DNA of 64,000 nucleotides, taken from assembly GCA_947489525.1 (NCBI GenBank), contig CANLDW010000002.1, positions 62,001 through 126,000 of the forward strand, written 5' to 3'. A program made the position numbers and the translations under genes. Source of the DNA: an uncultured Psychrobacter sp. (GTDB lineage: Bacteria; Pseudomonadota; Gammaproteobacteria; Pseudomonadales; Moraxellaceae). The stretch's first letter is position 1. Every line of letters starts with the position of its first letter. Below are positions 19,311-27,672 of this stretch, in pieces. A model generated the notes under the pieces. That model had not been told where the DNA came from. It worked only from the letters and a program-made list of their open reading frames with translations, and did no database searches.

Positions 19311-19346
19311 AAAAGCCAAGATACGAATAATCGCAACTTGGCTTTT
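19311..19346 (-). terminator. Terminator after the first DUF2147 gene
   Basis: Ten-bp stem AAAAGCCAAG (19311-19320) / CTTGGCTTTT (19337-19346); read on the minus strand it ends in a T-run. It sits in the 424-nt gap 18977-19400, whose remainder must hold the murG promoter; no further gene is visible there. Confidence 0.8.
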
Positions 19347-19400
19347 GGGTTTTAATAGCAACTGACTACCACAAAAATTATGAGTGCGGTAAGTGCTTTA

Positions 19401-19844
19401 TTAACGACGTTTTAGTACACGAGTCTTACCCAACAGTGAGATCCCTTTATAACCGCGTAGCTTAAAGGTATTACCATTGAGCTCGCCTTTGCCAGAGAAC
19501 GTCATACCGGTCTCAGGTTCGATACCCTTGCCATCTATATATTTATTAGGGTTGCTAGGATCAGGTTTAAGATCCCAAAGTACAGTGGCACCTGTTAGAG
19601 ATTTGTTTTTAAACTTGCCCTTGCAATCGGTGCACACCTTTTGACCTTTGGCACGAGGATCTAAAATCTCTACAATTTTGGCTGAAATAACACCATTATT
19701 ATCTGTAAATTGTAGAACACCATCTGGCTGACCCGCATCATTGTAAGTGGTCCATCTAGTATTATCGAGTTGATCAGCAGCACTTGCAGCCACACTAAAT
19801 ATAAGACCTACTGACAATAGCAGTGACTTGGTTAAATTATTCAT
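19401..19844 (-). CDS. Exported DUF2147 family protein (copy 1)
   Basis: 147 residues with a signal peptide cut near A-S-A-A-D (about residue 22). The mature part has the DUF2147 pattern: W-x-x-x-x-D-x-x-x-x-x-G-V-L-x-F at the start, a CTDCKGKF Cys-pair, a G-A-T-V-L-W-D-L strand, GKGIEPETGMTFSG, and the closing KLRGYKGISLLGKTRVLKR. Family function is unknown; a small periplasmic beta-barrel-like fold is expected. Tandem paralogue of the next gene, 265 nt apart on the same strand. Confidence 0.85.
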   Translation of the reverse strand: MNNLTKSLLLSVGLIFSVAASAADQLDNTRWTTYNDAGQPDGVLQFTDNNGVISAKIVEILDPRAKGQKVCTDCKGKFKNKSLTGATVLWDLKPDPSNPNKYIDGKGIEPETGMTFSGKGELNGNTFKLRGYKGISLLGKTRVLKRR

Positions 19845-20109
19845 AGAACGTCCTTGTAATAAATCATTAAAACAGAATGACGGTAATATGTTGCGCTTAG
19901 CGTCAACAGCTAGATGTCATCCATATCTTTGATTATTAAATTAAAACAATATGGAGAGTATAGCCAATATCGCCTTTGCTTTATAATATAAAATATCTAT
20001 TAAATATCAACATTTTTTCATACAATTGTTCTATATTTTTGTAAGCACTACTCTTACATTCTTGCAGCATTATTACTGTCTTCAGCACACCCTCTATTTG
20101 AATCAAAAC

Positions 20110-20547
20110 TTACAAACGCTTTAAAACGTGGGTTTTGCCTAGCAATGAGATCCCTTTATAACCACGTAGCTTGAGGGTATCGCCTTCAAGCTTAGCTTTG
20201 CCTGAGAAGGTTCGGCCTGTTTTTGGATCAATACCCTCGCCGCCCTTATAGCTATTAGGGTTATTAGCATCTGGCTCTAAATCCCAAATCACAGTCGCGC
20301 CAACTAAAGGCTTATCATGAAACTTACCCTTACAGATATCGCATTTTGTTTTGTTTTTGGGGTTATCTAATATATCGGCGATTTTAGCGGACAGCTTACC
20401 GTTACGCTCGTTGAACTGCAACACGGCATTGGGCTCGCCTTTTTTATTGTAGTTGACCCATTTAGTATTATTCAGCTGATCTGCTGCTTGCGCGCTTATG
20501 CCGAGTAATATTCCAGCCGTCAGTACCAGTGATTTTGTTAGTGTCAT
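20110..20547 (-). CDS. Exported DUF2147 family protein (copy 2)
   Basis: 145 residues with a signal peptide ending in SAQAADQL. Same architecture as copy 1: CDICKGKF, VGATVIWDLEP, GGEGIDPKTGRTFSG and the C-terminal KLRGYKGISLLGKTHVLKR, the best conserved stretch between the two. Copy 2 is more Lys/Asn-rich in the middle. Probably a local gene duplication. Each copy is preceded by a long enough gap for its own promoter; function unknown. Confidence 0.85.
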   Translation of the reverse strand: MTLTKSLVLTAGILLGISAQAADQLNNTKWVNYNKKGEPNAVLQFNERNGKLSAKIADILDNPKNKTKCDICKGKFHDKPLVGATVIWDLEPDANNPNSYKGGEGIDPKTGRTFSGKAKLEGDTLKLRGYKGISLLGKTHVLKRL

Positions 20548-20619
20548 TATTACTTCCTTTTAAATGATTATCTTTTAGTATACTTTTTACTCTATAAACT
20601 TGAGTAAATCTGGGTACAC

Positions 20620-21600
20620 CTATTTTAGTTTGTTTTCAATAGCGATAATAAAGTCGGTTGCGATATCAGTGCCGCACTGATCGTCGATCTCACGTACACA
20701 AGTGGGACTGGTCACATTAATCTCCGTGATACGGCCGCCGATAAGATCAAGTCCGACAAACATCAGACCCTTTTGCTTGACGATAGGCGCTACAATCTGA
20801 GCGACGTGCCGCTCAGCTTCGGTCAACGCCATAGCCACGCCATTACCACCCGCTGCTAAATTGCCACGGGTCTCGCCTTTGGTCGGTATGCGAGCAAGCG
20901 AGTAAGGTACGATGTCGCCATCAACGATCAGTACACGCTTATCACCCTCAGCAATCTCCGGCAAGTAGCGCTGCGCCATAATAGGTAGAGTCTCAAGCTC
21001 AGTTAGTATCTCAAGCGTAACCCCGATATTTGGGCTATCAGCGGTTAGACGAAATATACCCGTGCCGCCCATACCATCTAATGGCTTGACGATCACATCT
21101 TGCTGCTCGGCGATAAACTTACGAATATGCGTCTGCTTACTGGTGACGATAGTCGGGCTCATGTGTTCGCTAAACCAAGTTGCAAATAGCTTCTCGTTGC
21201 AGTCGCGTATCGCTTGCGGGTCATTAACCACCAAAACCCCTGACGCTTTGGCGTGATCGAGCATATAGGTGGCGTAGATGAAACGCATATCAAATGGGGG
21301 ATCTTTACGCATTAAGATAACATCAAAATCTTTAACTGAGGCAGTCGCTTTTTTTCCTAAGGTATAAAAATCATTTGGATCGCGGCGCACGGTAACAGGC
21401 TGCGCGTCGATCATCAGCTGACCTCGATCCAGCCACAAATCATGAATTTGGCAGTAGCTGAGCGTATGGGCGCGATCTTGCGCGGACCACATCATCGCAA
21501 GGGTGGTATCTTTTTTATAATTGACGCGCTCAATAGGATCCATAATCACGAGAATGTGTAAGGACGTACTGGTATCGGTTGAACTCATGGTCATACTCAC
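20620..21600 (-). CDS. gshB: Glutathione synthetase
   Basis: Up to 326 residues. ATP-grasp enzyme joining gamma-glutamylcysteine and glycine. Motifs: ILVIMDPIERVNYKKDTTLAMM (two short blocks, about 16-37), MRKDPPFDMRFIYATYML, VVNDPQAIRDCNEKLFA, VKPLDGMGGTGIFR, and the C-terminal GLDLIGGRITEINVTSPTCVREI. The reading frame opens at GTG 21600; ATGs at 21594 and 21588 are equally plausible starts. Stands alone between the DUF2147 pair and pyrE. A glutathione S-transferase and glutathione-linked redox genes occur later in the window. Confidence 0.95.
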   Translation of the reverse strand: MSMTMSSTDTSTSLHILVIMDPIERVNYKKDTTLAMMWSAQDRAHTLSYCQIHDLWLDRGQLMIDAQPVTVRRDPNDFYTLGKKATASVKDFDVILMRKDPPFDMRFIYATYMLDHAKASGVLVVNDPQAIRDCNEKLFATWFSEHMSPTIVTSKQTHIRKFIAEQQDVIVKPLDGMGGTGIFRLTADSPNIGVTLEILTELETLPIMAQRYLPEIAEGDKRVLIVDGDIVPYSLARIPTKGETRGNLAAGGNGVAMALTEAERHVAQIVAPIVKQKGLMFVGLDLIGGRITEINVTSPTCVREIDDQCGTDIATDFIIAIENKLK

Positions 21601-21766
21601 TTATTCATGTTGTTTTTATTGTTATGTGGTTAGTTGCTTTTATTATGAAAAGGACACACTACTTTGAGCATGGTTCAGGAGCTTATTTAAGATCTTGTTT
21701 AGGATATAGCACTTAGGCGTGTATAAAAACACAGACTGACATCTCCTAAACAATCAATAAATAATA

Positions 21767-22462
21767 CTATACGCCGTACTGCTCGCGGTAATGCTGCATT
21801 TTAGCCAGCTGCGTTGCATCATGGTGCGTACTGTTATCATCTGCTAAGTAGCCAATCAGATCATCCATCGTGACTAACGCGTGGATAGGTACTTGCAGGC
21901 TTGCTGCTAGCTCTTGAATAGCCGAGCGCTCGTCTTGACCTTTTTCTTTACGATCTAATGCCACAATAATGCCAGCCACTTGCGCGCCTGCCTCCGTCAA
22001 GATATCGATGACTTCACGCATAGCTGTGCCTGCGGTGATCACATCATCGAGTATCCAGACTGCTTTACCCTGCACATCAGTACCCACTAAGTTGCCGCCT
22101 TCGCCGTGCGTTTTTGCTTCTTTGCGATTGTAGCCCCACTTGGCATTGATACCGTGATGCAGCCATAATGCCTGCGCCGTTGCTGCAACAAAAGGTATGC
22201 CCTTATAAGCGGCACCAAAGATGACTAGCTCTTTATTATTAGAATCTGTCAAATGGGCAGCTAGAGCATCAGCGTAACCGCGTGATAACAGTGTGAGCAT
22301 CTCTCCGGTTGCCAGCAGTCCGGCATTAAAAAAATATGGGCTTATACGTCCAGATTTTAAAACAAATTCGCCGAACTTAAGCACTTGATTGTCTAGCGCC
22401 AGCTCAATGAAATCACTAGAAGAAAATGAATCTGATGATAGTGAAGGCTGAGCGTTTTGCAT
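21767..22462 (-). CDS. pyrE: Orotate phosphoribosyltransferase
   Basis: 231 residues. Converts orotate and PRPP to OMP in pyrimidine synthesis. Family features: FGEFVLKSGRISPYFFNAG near residue 31-49, YKGIPFVAATA, the flexible loop NRKEAKTHGEGG (about 116-127), and the PRPP-binding VWILDDVITAGTAMREV (about 135-151). AGGAA lies 7 nt before the ATG. The gene is flanked by gaps of over 150 nt, so it is probably transcribed alone. Confidence 0.96.
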   Translation of the reverse strand: MQNAQPSLSSDSFSSSDFIELALDNQVLKFGEFVLKSGRISPYFFNAGLLATGEMLTLLSRGYADALAAHLTDSNNKELVIFGAAYKGIPFVAATAQALWLHHGINAKWGYNRKEAKTHGEGGNLVGTDVQGKAVWILDDVITAGTAMREVIDILTEAGAQVAGIIVALDRKEKGQDERSAIQELAASLQVPIHALVTMDDLIGYLADDNSTHHDATQLAKMQHYREQYGV

Positions 22463-22624
22463 AATATCGTTCCTGTAGCGGTAGTATGAATAAGTGCTTT
22501 AAGACAGTTAGTAGTATTTAAGTGCCGCTATTGTAATCAAAAGCAGAGGGATTAATCTAGCCGAAGTGAGTTAATAAGTTTCTTGAGACATTCATTGAGA
22601 TGAGACTTGAGTAGCATCTAAGTA

Positions 22625-23566
22625 CTACTGCCAGCCATTAATATAGTACTCACTGATATTGGCATAACGCGTCAGCAAGCGACAGCGCGATGAGAGATTA
22701 AAATAACACGTCCCATCACGGCGCACTTGGGTATCAAAACCTAAATAGTGGGCAGCGACGATAACATGCCCACTAAACAAACGTATTTGACGATATTGCT
22801 GACGCTGCATAGGAGCAAGCGCTAGTTGACTGAGTAAGTAGCTGCGCATGTGCTGGCAAATTTGCTCAGCGCTATAGCTTTGATTGATGCTCTTACGAGT
22901 ATCACACTGCCTAAGAACATGTACCGCAAGGCTACAAGCAACGATATCTGTGGCAAGACTGCCTGCGCCTGTCTCAAATTGTTCAGGGTGTAAGATAACT
23001 TGCCAATCATTGGCGTATAAACTGTTTAAAAGCTCATCTGGGTCGTAACGATTATCGCTGCTATCACTGCTCGCAGTCGTATCTACAATGCCATAACGGC
23101 TCAGAGTAGGATACTGCTGCAGTGCGCTTTGAATATCCGCGCTATCAATGAGAGTCATATCAGTAAGTGAGGAGAGCAGCGGCTGCTCACTGTAGTTATG
23201 ATAAAAGCTATCCGGCACATCAATTAACCCAGCGGCGCGTAGTAGCGCTAAGTGCTCAGCGAGAGCCTCAGAGCCGATCAAGCGCCATTTAGATAATGCT
23301 TGCTCATTAGGCTTAGCAAAACGTATCGACCTACCGTATAAACGGCGCAGTTGACCATTTAGCTTACGAGCTGGCTCTGGGATATCGCTTAAAGACCGCG
23401 CCGGATCGAGCGGTGTTTGCTTGGGATCAAAATTGGGGTGGACAATAGCGGGCTGCGCGCTATCTGGTAGATGTTCAGCTTGCTCTGTCCCATCTTGTAT
23501 CATTCTCCCTTCCATCGATAACGAGGGATTTAGTAAGTGATCATCAGATGTAAATGGCTGGGTCAT
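22625..23566 (-). CDS. Hypothetical protein, unrecognised
   Basis: 313 residues, soluble, no signal peptide or TM segment. The first 60 residues are Pro/Asp/Glu-rich and probably disordered (ends SLSDIPEPARKLNGQLRRLYG); the rest is helix-rich with many Leu, Arg and Gln. The C-terminus has RQIRLFSGHVIVAAHYLGF and ends in INGW-Q. I do not recognise a domain. The composition matches the neighbours, so it looks native. It is transcribed on the minus strand between the SDR gene and pyrE, 93 nt from the former, possibly co-transcribed. Confidence 0.75.
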   Translation of the reverse strand: MTQPFTSDDHLLNPSLSMEGRMIQDGTEQAEHLPDSAQPAIVHPNFDPKQTPLDPARSLSDIPEPARKLNGQLRRLYGRSIRFAKPNEQALSKWRLIGSEALAEHLALLRAAGLIDVPDSFYHNYSEQPLLSSLTDMTLIDSADIQSALQQYPTLSRYGIVDTTASSDSSDNRYDPDELLNSLYANDWQVILHPEQFETGAGSLATDIVACSLAVHVLRQCDTRKSINQSYSAEQICQHMRSYLLSQLALAPMQRQQYRQIRLFSGHVIVAAHYLGFDTQVRRDGTCYFNLSSRCRLLTRYANISEYYINGWQ

Positions 23567-23659
23567 AAAGTCTCCGCAGACTTAAGGGTGTGGTAATACT
23601 AAGTGTATAGTCATCTATGTATTTTAAATGAATCTGAGCTGCTTTAGCTCAAAAACGAG

Positions 23660-24499
23660 CTATAAATTGCGCTGCGCTAGGATATCTCGATATCCCGTCT
23701 GCCAGTCAGGATAAGCAAGCCAAGCTAACGGAATATTGCTGTGTAACCGCTTTCCCGTAACCGTAAGCTTATCACTATCAACAGTTGGCGGCGGCGCGCC
23801 AATCTGCGCGCTTAACCATGTTGTAAGCTCAAGGGTAGTCACTGGCAGAAAATCAGTAGCGATATAAATGGGTTTGAGCGCTGCATCAACCGTCATAACC
23901 TTGGCGATAATAGTAACCAAATCGCGATCCATAATGCGATTGCTCCAGTGCTCAGCTGCTACTGGCTTGTCATCTTGCACTTGGCGTAGACGCATCAGAC
24001 GCTCCGGTCCGTAGATACCGCTTGGACGGATAATGATCGCTTTATCAGAAAAGGTGTGTTGCAAGACTTGTTCCGCTTGCCTAATCACCTGTGAGGCGGC
24101 GCGCGTAGGCGTTACTGGCACTGTATCTTCATCAATCCACTCGCCGCTATCTTGACCATAAACCCCAGTCGATGAGATAAAAACAACGCGCTCAAGCTGC
24201 TCTAGATTATCCTTTAGGAAAGCAAGGTGCTGACAGATCGCTAAATAGCTTTGCTCATATCCTTTAGTGGAATAGTCATCTGGAGCCACAATAATAGCTA
24301 TGCGCGTGAACGACGCCAACTGCTCAGCATTCAACGTCAACGCGTCCGCTTGTATAAAGCCAACGTTGTCTTGTAGGTCATAGTGTTGACGCGCACGGCG
24401 GGCAACACCTGTCACATCATGCCCGCTACCTACAAGGGTGTTGCTTACCGCGTGACCGATATCCCCTTGCCCAATAATAAGTAAGTGCTGATTATCCAT
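23660..24499 (-). CDS. NAD(P)-binding SDR-type sugar epimerase-like protein
   Basis: 279 residues. N-terminal Rossmann motif LLIIGQGDIGHAVSNTLVGSGHDV in two parts (about 5-28; G-x-G-x-x-G), then VVFISSTGVYGQDSGEWIDE with the SDR Ser and Y-x-x-x pattern (about 107-126) and IIRPSGIYGPERL. It resembles the YeeZ-type extended SDR proteins; the substrate is unknown. The start lies 27 nt behind the stop of the DUF4105 gene, so the two are probably one operon. Confidence 0.8.
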   Translation of the reverse strand: MDNQHLLIIGQGDIGHAVSNTLVGSGHDVTGVARRARQHYDLQDNVGFIQADALTLNAEQLASFTRIAIIVAPDDYSTKGYEQSYLAICQHLAFLKDNLEQLERVVFISSTGVYGQDSGEWIDEDTVPVTPTRAASQVIRQAEQVLQHTFSDKAIIIRPSGIYGPERLMRLRQVQDDKPVAAEHWSNRIMDRDLVTIIAKVMTVDAALKPIYIATDFLPVTTLELTTWLSAQIGAPPPTVDSDKLTVTGKRLHSNIPLAWLAYPDWQTGYRDILAQRNL

Positions 24500-24526
24500 A
24501 ATAGGTTATATCCTTTAGAGCCAGTG

Positions 24527-26752
24527 CTAGAAGTAGCGTCTGTAGGCAAGTTTAACATCGTCATTGGCATCAACGCGATCTTGCCAATCAAAGCTGGCAT
24601 CCAAGCGCAGTGCCTGTTTGCGGTTGATATCGTACTGTAGCCCAAGTGTAGTCACAGGCTGCCAGTAGTGAGACTTCACATCGGCTACGCTGCTGTCGCC
24701 ATGATACCAATACGGCAACTGCAATTCTGCCTGCGCGCGTAATTGATTGTTAATGCGGTACAAGCAGCCTGCATTGACGCCTACGCCTAGGCGGTAACCG
24801 TTAGTAATACCGCGTCCTGCTTGCGCACTACCTGTTGCCAAGGCATAACATAGTTGGGGCGGCATCTCCCCTGTGCCTTTGCGCGCTGTACCAAACGCCC
24901 AAGATACGCCTTTTTCGTAGGCCGCGCTACCCACTAGGTGATCGCCGCCCTCCTCTTGTGAGCCGTCGTTGACCCTAGTCGCCTCGACACTTACGCCCCA
25001 TGTGTTGCCTTCTTTGGCAGTATTTATAGGGTTAAAAGAGCGTCCACGAAGTAAGGTGAAGTTCTGTAGTACCACATCATCAGGCTCATTGTTATTATTG
25101 TCACCACTATCAGTGTCGTAAACGCGTAGTGTGGCAGCAAGACCTTCTAGGGCAAAGAACTGTGAGTAGCCTGCAACGCGATCAAGGTTATCGTGAAAGC
25201 CCAAACGAACGCCGAGATCCAAGTAGCTATTGTCGCCGCGCCGACCTATACCAATCTCGCCTACTTGCAAGGGATGACGATCTATTGGATTATTATTTGA
25301 AGGTAGGATACCGTGGTCAACGATCTTTTGTCCGTTAGCTGATATCGCAGAAGCGTGATTGCGATCCGCTGAGGCAATGCGCGCGGCTTGATCTTGACTC
25401 AAGGACTGATAGCCAAGCTGGGCAGCGGCGTGCGCCTTATTCAACTCGGCTTGGCGCACGGTCGCATCAGAGGGCGTAAAGCGAGCATTGACAAGTAAGT
25501 TTTCACGATTTAATAATTGAATGACATCCGAGGGTACAACGACATAAGGTAACTGGTTTAATAGGTTTTCGTTAGGGCGTATCACATCAATCAAGCGCAA
25601 AATCTCAGAGGCGCAGTTGTCCGTAGTAAAGTAATAAGGAATATGCAGATCCTTTGTTTCCCATACGTGCAAGATAATTTGCTGCACCTCAGCTGGAGTC
25701 AGATTGAGCTGATACGTCCACGCATCGCGCTCATCAATTTGTAAGTAATTGGCAAGCTTTTCGTGGTAAGGGTCAATCTCAATACGGTTGTCGTAGCTAC
25801 CCGTTGTCGACTTGAGCGCATACAATAAAAAAGGATCATCGGGATCGCCGTCTACGGTGTCATTAAGCGCGTACGCCTGATCAATCTGACTTGGGTTTTG
25901 CGCACTCGTTGGCGAGTCGATACGTAGCAGCGTATGGGCAAATGCGGAAATTGGTTTGTCCAAATACTCCTCAGCAAACATAATAGAGAGCTGGTCAGGA
26001 TTTAGCCTTTGCATCCACGCCCTAAGCTCTGGGCAATCAGCGTGCAGGCGTGTCTCATCAATATTTAACTGCATAGCCAGCCACTGCGTACGTGCTGGAA
26101 ACTGGCAGATAGCAGCGCTAGCCTTGGACGTTGTCATTTGAGGCATTGTTATTTGAGACGTTGTTATTTGCACCGCAAACGCGGCGAGCATAGCATCCAG
26201 CTCAGCCTTGGGATCATACTTACCAGTAGGCGTCAAAAAAAACTCAGGGTTTTCGATTAAGCTCTCAGTGGCACGCGAGCCAAACAGCGTCTCTTGATCA
26301 TCGAGATAATATAACAAGCGTCGCCACGTTATGTGCTCAGCAAGCTTGTTTTGTTTCGCCTGCTCACGCCATGTGGCTAATAGCTGTTCTGACTCGCTAG
26401 CAGTGACAGGCGTCTCATTTTTGCTTATCGTATGATTAGTAAGTGTGACATTGGGGTTAAGTCTGCTATCATTTGCAAGCTGAGTGTTGTCATAGGCCAG
26501 TAGCGGCGCATCATCAGCTAAAGCGCCACTGTTTATGGCTAATAGCGGCGTTGGAAGTGCTTGCGCGCTAAGGGCAAAGCCGCTCCCGATGAGAATAGCT
26601 GCTTGAATACTGGCAGTGATCGTCTGACGCAAACGCGACTGATTTAAACGCCTGTTTAAACGCTCTATATGAGGACGATACTGACGACAGTTAGACGACG
26701 AACGTCGTTTATTGAAAGCTTTAGACTGATTAGACATAATGAGGTTCCGCAA
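24527..26752 (-). CDS. Large exported DUF4105 (Lnb N-terminal domain) protein
   Basis: 741 residues. A basic N-terminus is followed by a hydrophobic segment ending in LSAQALPTPLL (about residue 68), an export signal with an unusually long n-region. Residues about 120-420 hold the DUF4105 region with the Cys-containing IPYYFTTDNCASEILRLID motif typical of the Lnb_N periplasmic domain, suggesting a papain-like or amidase-type active site. The last 250 residues are rich in short beta-strands (YLDLGVRLGF, WGVSVEATRV, LGLQYDIN) and end in Y-F, as in an outer-membrane barrel. Substrate unknown. An internal Q-I-T-T/T-M duplication occurs near residue 195-205. Confidence 0.75.
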   Translation of the reverse strand: MRNLIMSNQSKAFNKRRSSSNCRQYRPHIERLNRRLNQSRLRQTITASIQAAILIGSGFALSAQALPTPLLAINSGALADDAPLLAYDNTQLANDSRLNPNVTLTNHTISKNETPVTASESEQLLATWREQAKQNKLAEHITWRRLLYYLDDQETLFGSRATESLIENPEFFLTPTGKYDPKAELDAMLAAFAVQITTSQITMPQMTTSKASAAICQFPARTQWLAMQLNIDETRLHADCPELRAWMQRLNPDQLSIMFAEEYLDKPISAFAHTLLRIDSPTSAQNPSQIDQAYALNDTVDGDPDDPFLLYALKSTTGSYDNRIEIDPYHEKLANYLQIDERDAWTYQLNLTPAEVQQIILHVWETKDLHIPYYFTTDNCASEILRLIDVIRPNENLLNQLPYVVVPSDVIQLLNRENLLVNARFTPSDATVRQAELNKAHAAAQLGYQSLSQDQAARIASADRNHASAISANGQKIVDHGILPSNNNPIDRHPLQVGEIGIGRRGDNSYLDLGVRLGFHDNLDRVAGYSQFFALEGLAATLRVYDTDSGDNNNNEPDDVVLQNFTLLRGRSFNPINTAKEGNTWGVSVEATRVNDGSQEEGGDHLVGSAAYEKGVSWAFGTARKGTGEMPPQLCYALATGSAQAGRGITNGYRLGVGVNAGCLYRINNQLRAQAELQLPYWYHGDSSVADVKSHYWQPVTTLGLQYDINRKQALRLDASFDWQDRVDANDDVKLAYRRYF

Positions 26753-26893
26753 CTGACAGCTCGGCTGATGTATTTGTGCTAAGCGGCCTATAAAAAGAGC
26801 AAATGATAGTGAGCAATCGTCTGACTTATATTGCAGACGTTATATCTAATATGTAGCGTCTGCTCGTTTTAATACCTACTCAAAGAGAGGACT

Positions 26894-27496
26894 ATGCCAA
26901 TCATATCATCAAACGCAACTCGGTCAATGACGATTGAGAACGGTCGTCTGTCACCTGCTGAACAGATTGACTCCCCTAATTTTAATGAGCGCCCTGAGGG
27001 CACGACTATTAGCGCGATCGTTATTCACAACATCAGCTTGCCGCCCGATGAGTTTGGTCGTTTGGACGCCAATGGTTTGCACTACGTTAAAGCGCTGTTT
27101 ACCAATACGCTTGATTGGGATGCCCATCCTTATTTTCAGACAATAAAAGGCGCTCAAGTGTCGGCGCACATATTTATCGAACGCGGCGGCGAGGTAACTC
27201 AATTCGTCAACTTTGCAGATCGCGCGTGGCATGCGGGACGCTCAAGCTATCTTGGACGCCCTGAATGCAATGATTATAGCATTGGTATTGAGCTTGAAGG
27301 GTCAGATTTTACTACGTTTACCGAGGTACAATATCAGACGCTGGCACGGCTCATTGCCGCTATATACCGCGCTTATCCCAAAACTCGGCGTCATCTCACC
27401 GGTCACAGCGATATCGCCCCAGGGCGCAAGACCGATCCTGGTGAGCACTTTGATTGGGTGCGTCTGCGCAAACTTATAGCAGAGCACAGTGTATGA
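26894..27496 (+). CDS. ampD: 1,6-anhydro-N-acetylmuramyl-L-alanine amidase AmpD
   Basis: 200 residues, cytoplasmic. Zinc amidase that removes the peptide from anhydro-MurNAc-peptides during cell-wall recycling; in other species it controls AmpC beta-lactamase induction. N-acetylmuramoyl-L-alanine amidase family 2: zinc ligands His in VIHNISLPP (about 46), His in RRHLTGHSDIAPGRKTDPG (about 167) and Asp in the same motif (about 177), plus WHAGRSSYLGRPECNDYSIGIELEG. GAGAGGACT precedes the ATG. Followed after 176 nt by murJ. Confidence 0.95.
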   Translation: MPIISSNATRSMTIENGRLSPAEQIDSPNFNERPEGTTISAIVIHNISLPPDEFGRLDANGLHYVKALFTNTLDWDAHPYFQTIKGAQVSAHIFIERGGEVTQFVNFADRAWHAGRSSYLGRPECNDYSIGIELEGSDFTTFTEVQYQTLARLIAAIYRAYPKTRRHLTGHSDIAPGRKTDPGEHFDWVRLRKLIAEHSV

Positions 27497-27625
27497 AAGT
27501 CAAGTGCAGTAATAAAGTATAAAAGTACAGCAGCGACAAGCTCATCATATAAATAAAAACATTAAAGCCTAAGACAGTAGCGTTTGACGTCGCTACATTC
27601 AATACATTTATCGCTGTGACTAAAA

Positions 27626-27634
27626 TGCTATAAT
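27626..27634 (+). promoter_or_regulatory. Extended -10 promoter of murJ
   Basis: TGCTATAAT is a perfect extended -10 element (TGnTATAAT), 38 nt before the murJ start. The -35 region is poor (TTTATC at 27607-27612, 16-nt spacer), as is common with extended -10 promoters. Confidence 0.6.
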
Positions 27635-27672
27635 CCGTCAGTTTTTATTAGCAACGGGCAGAATACACTCTC

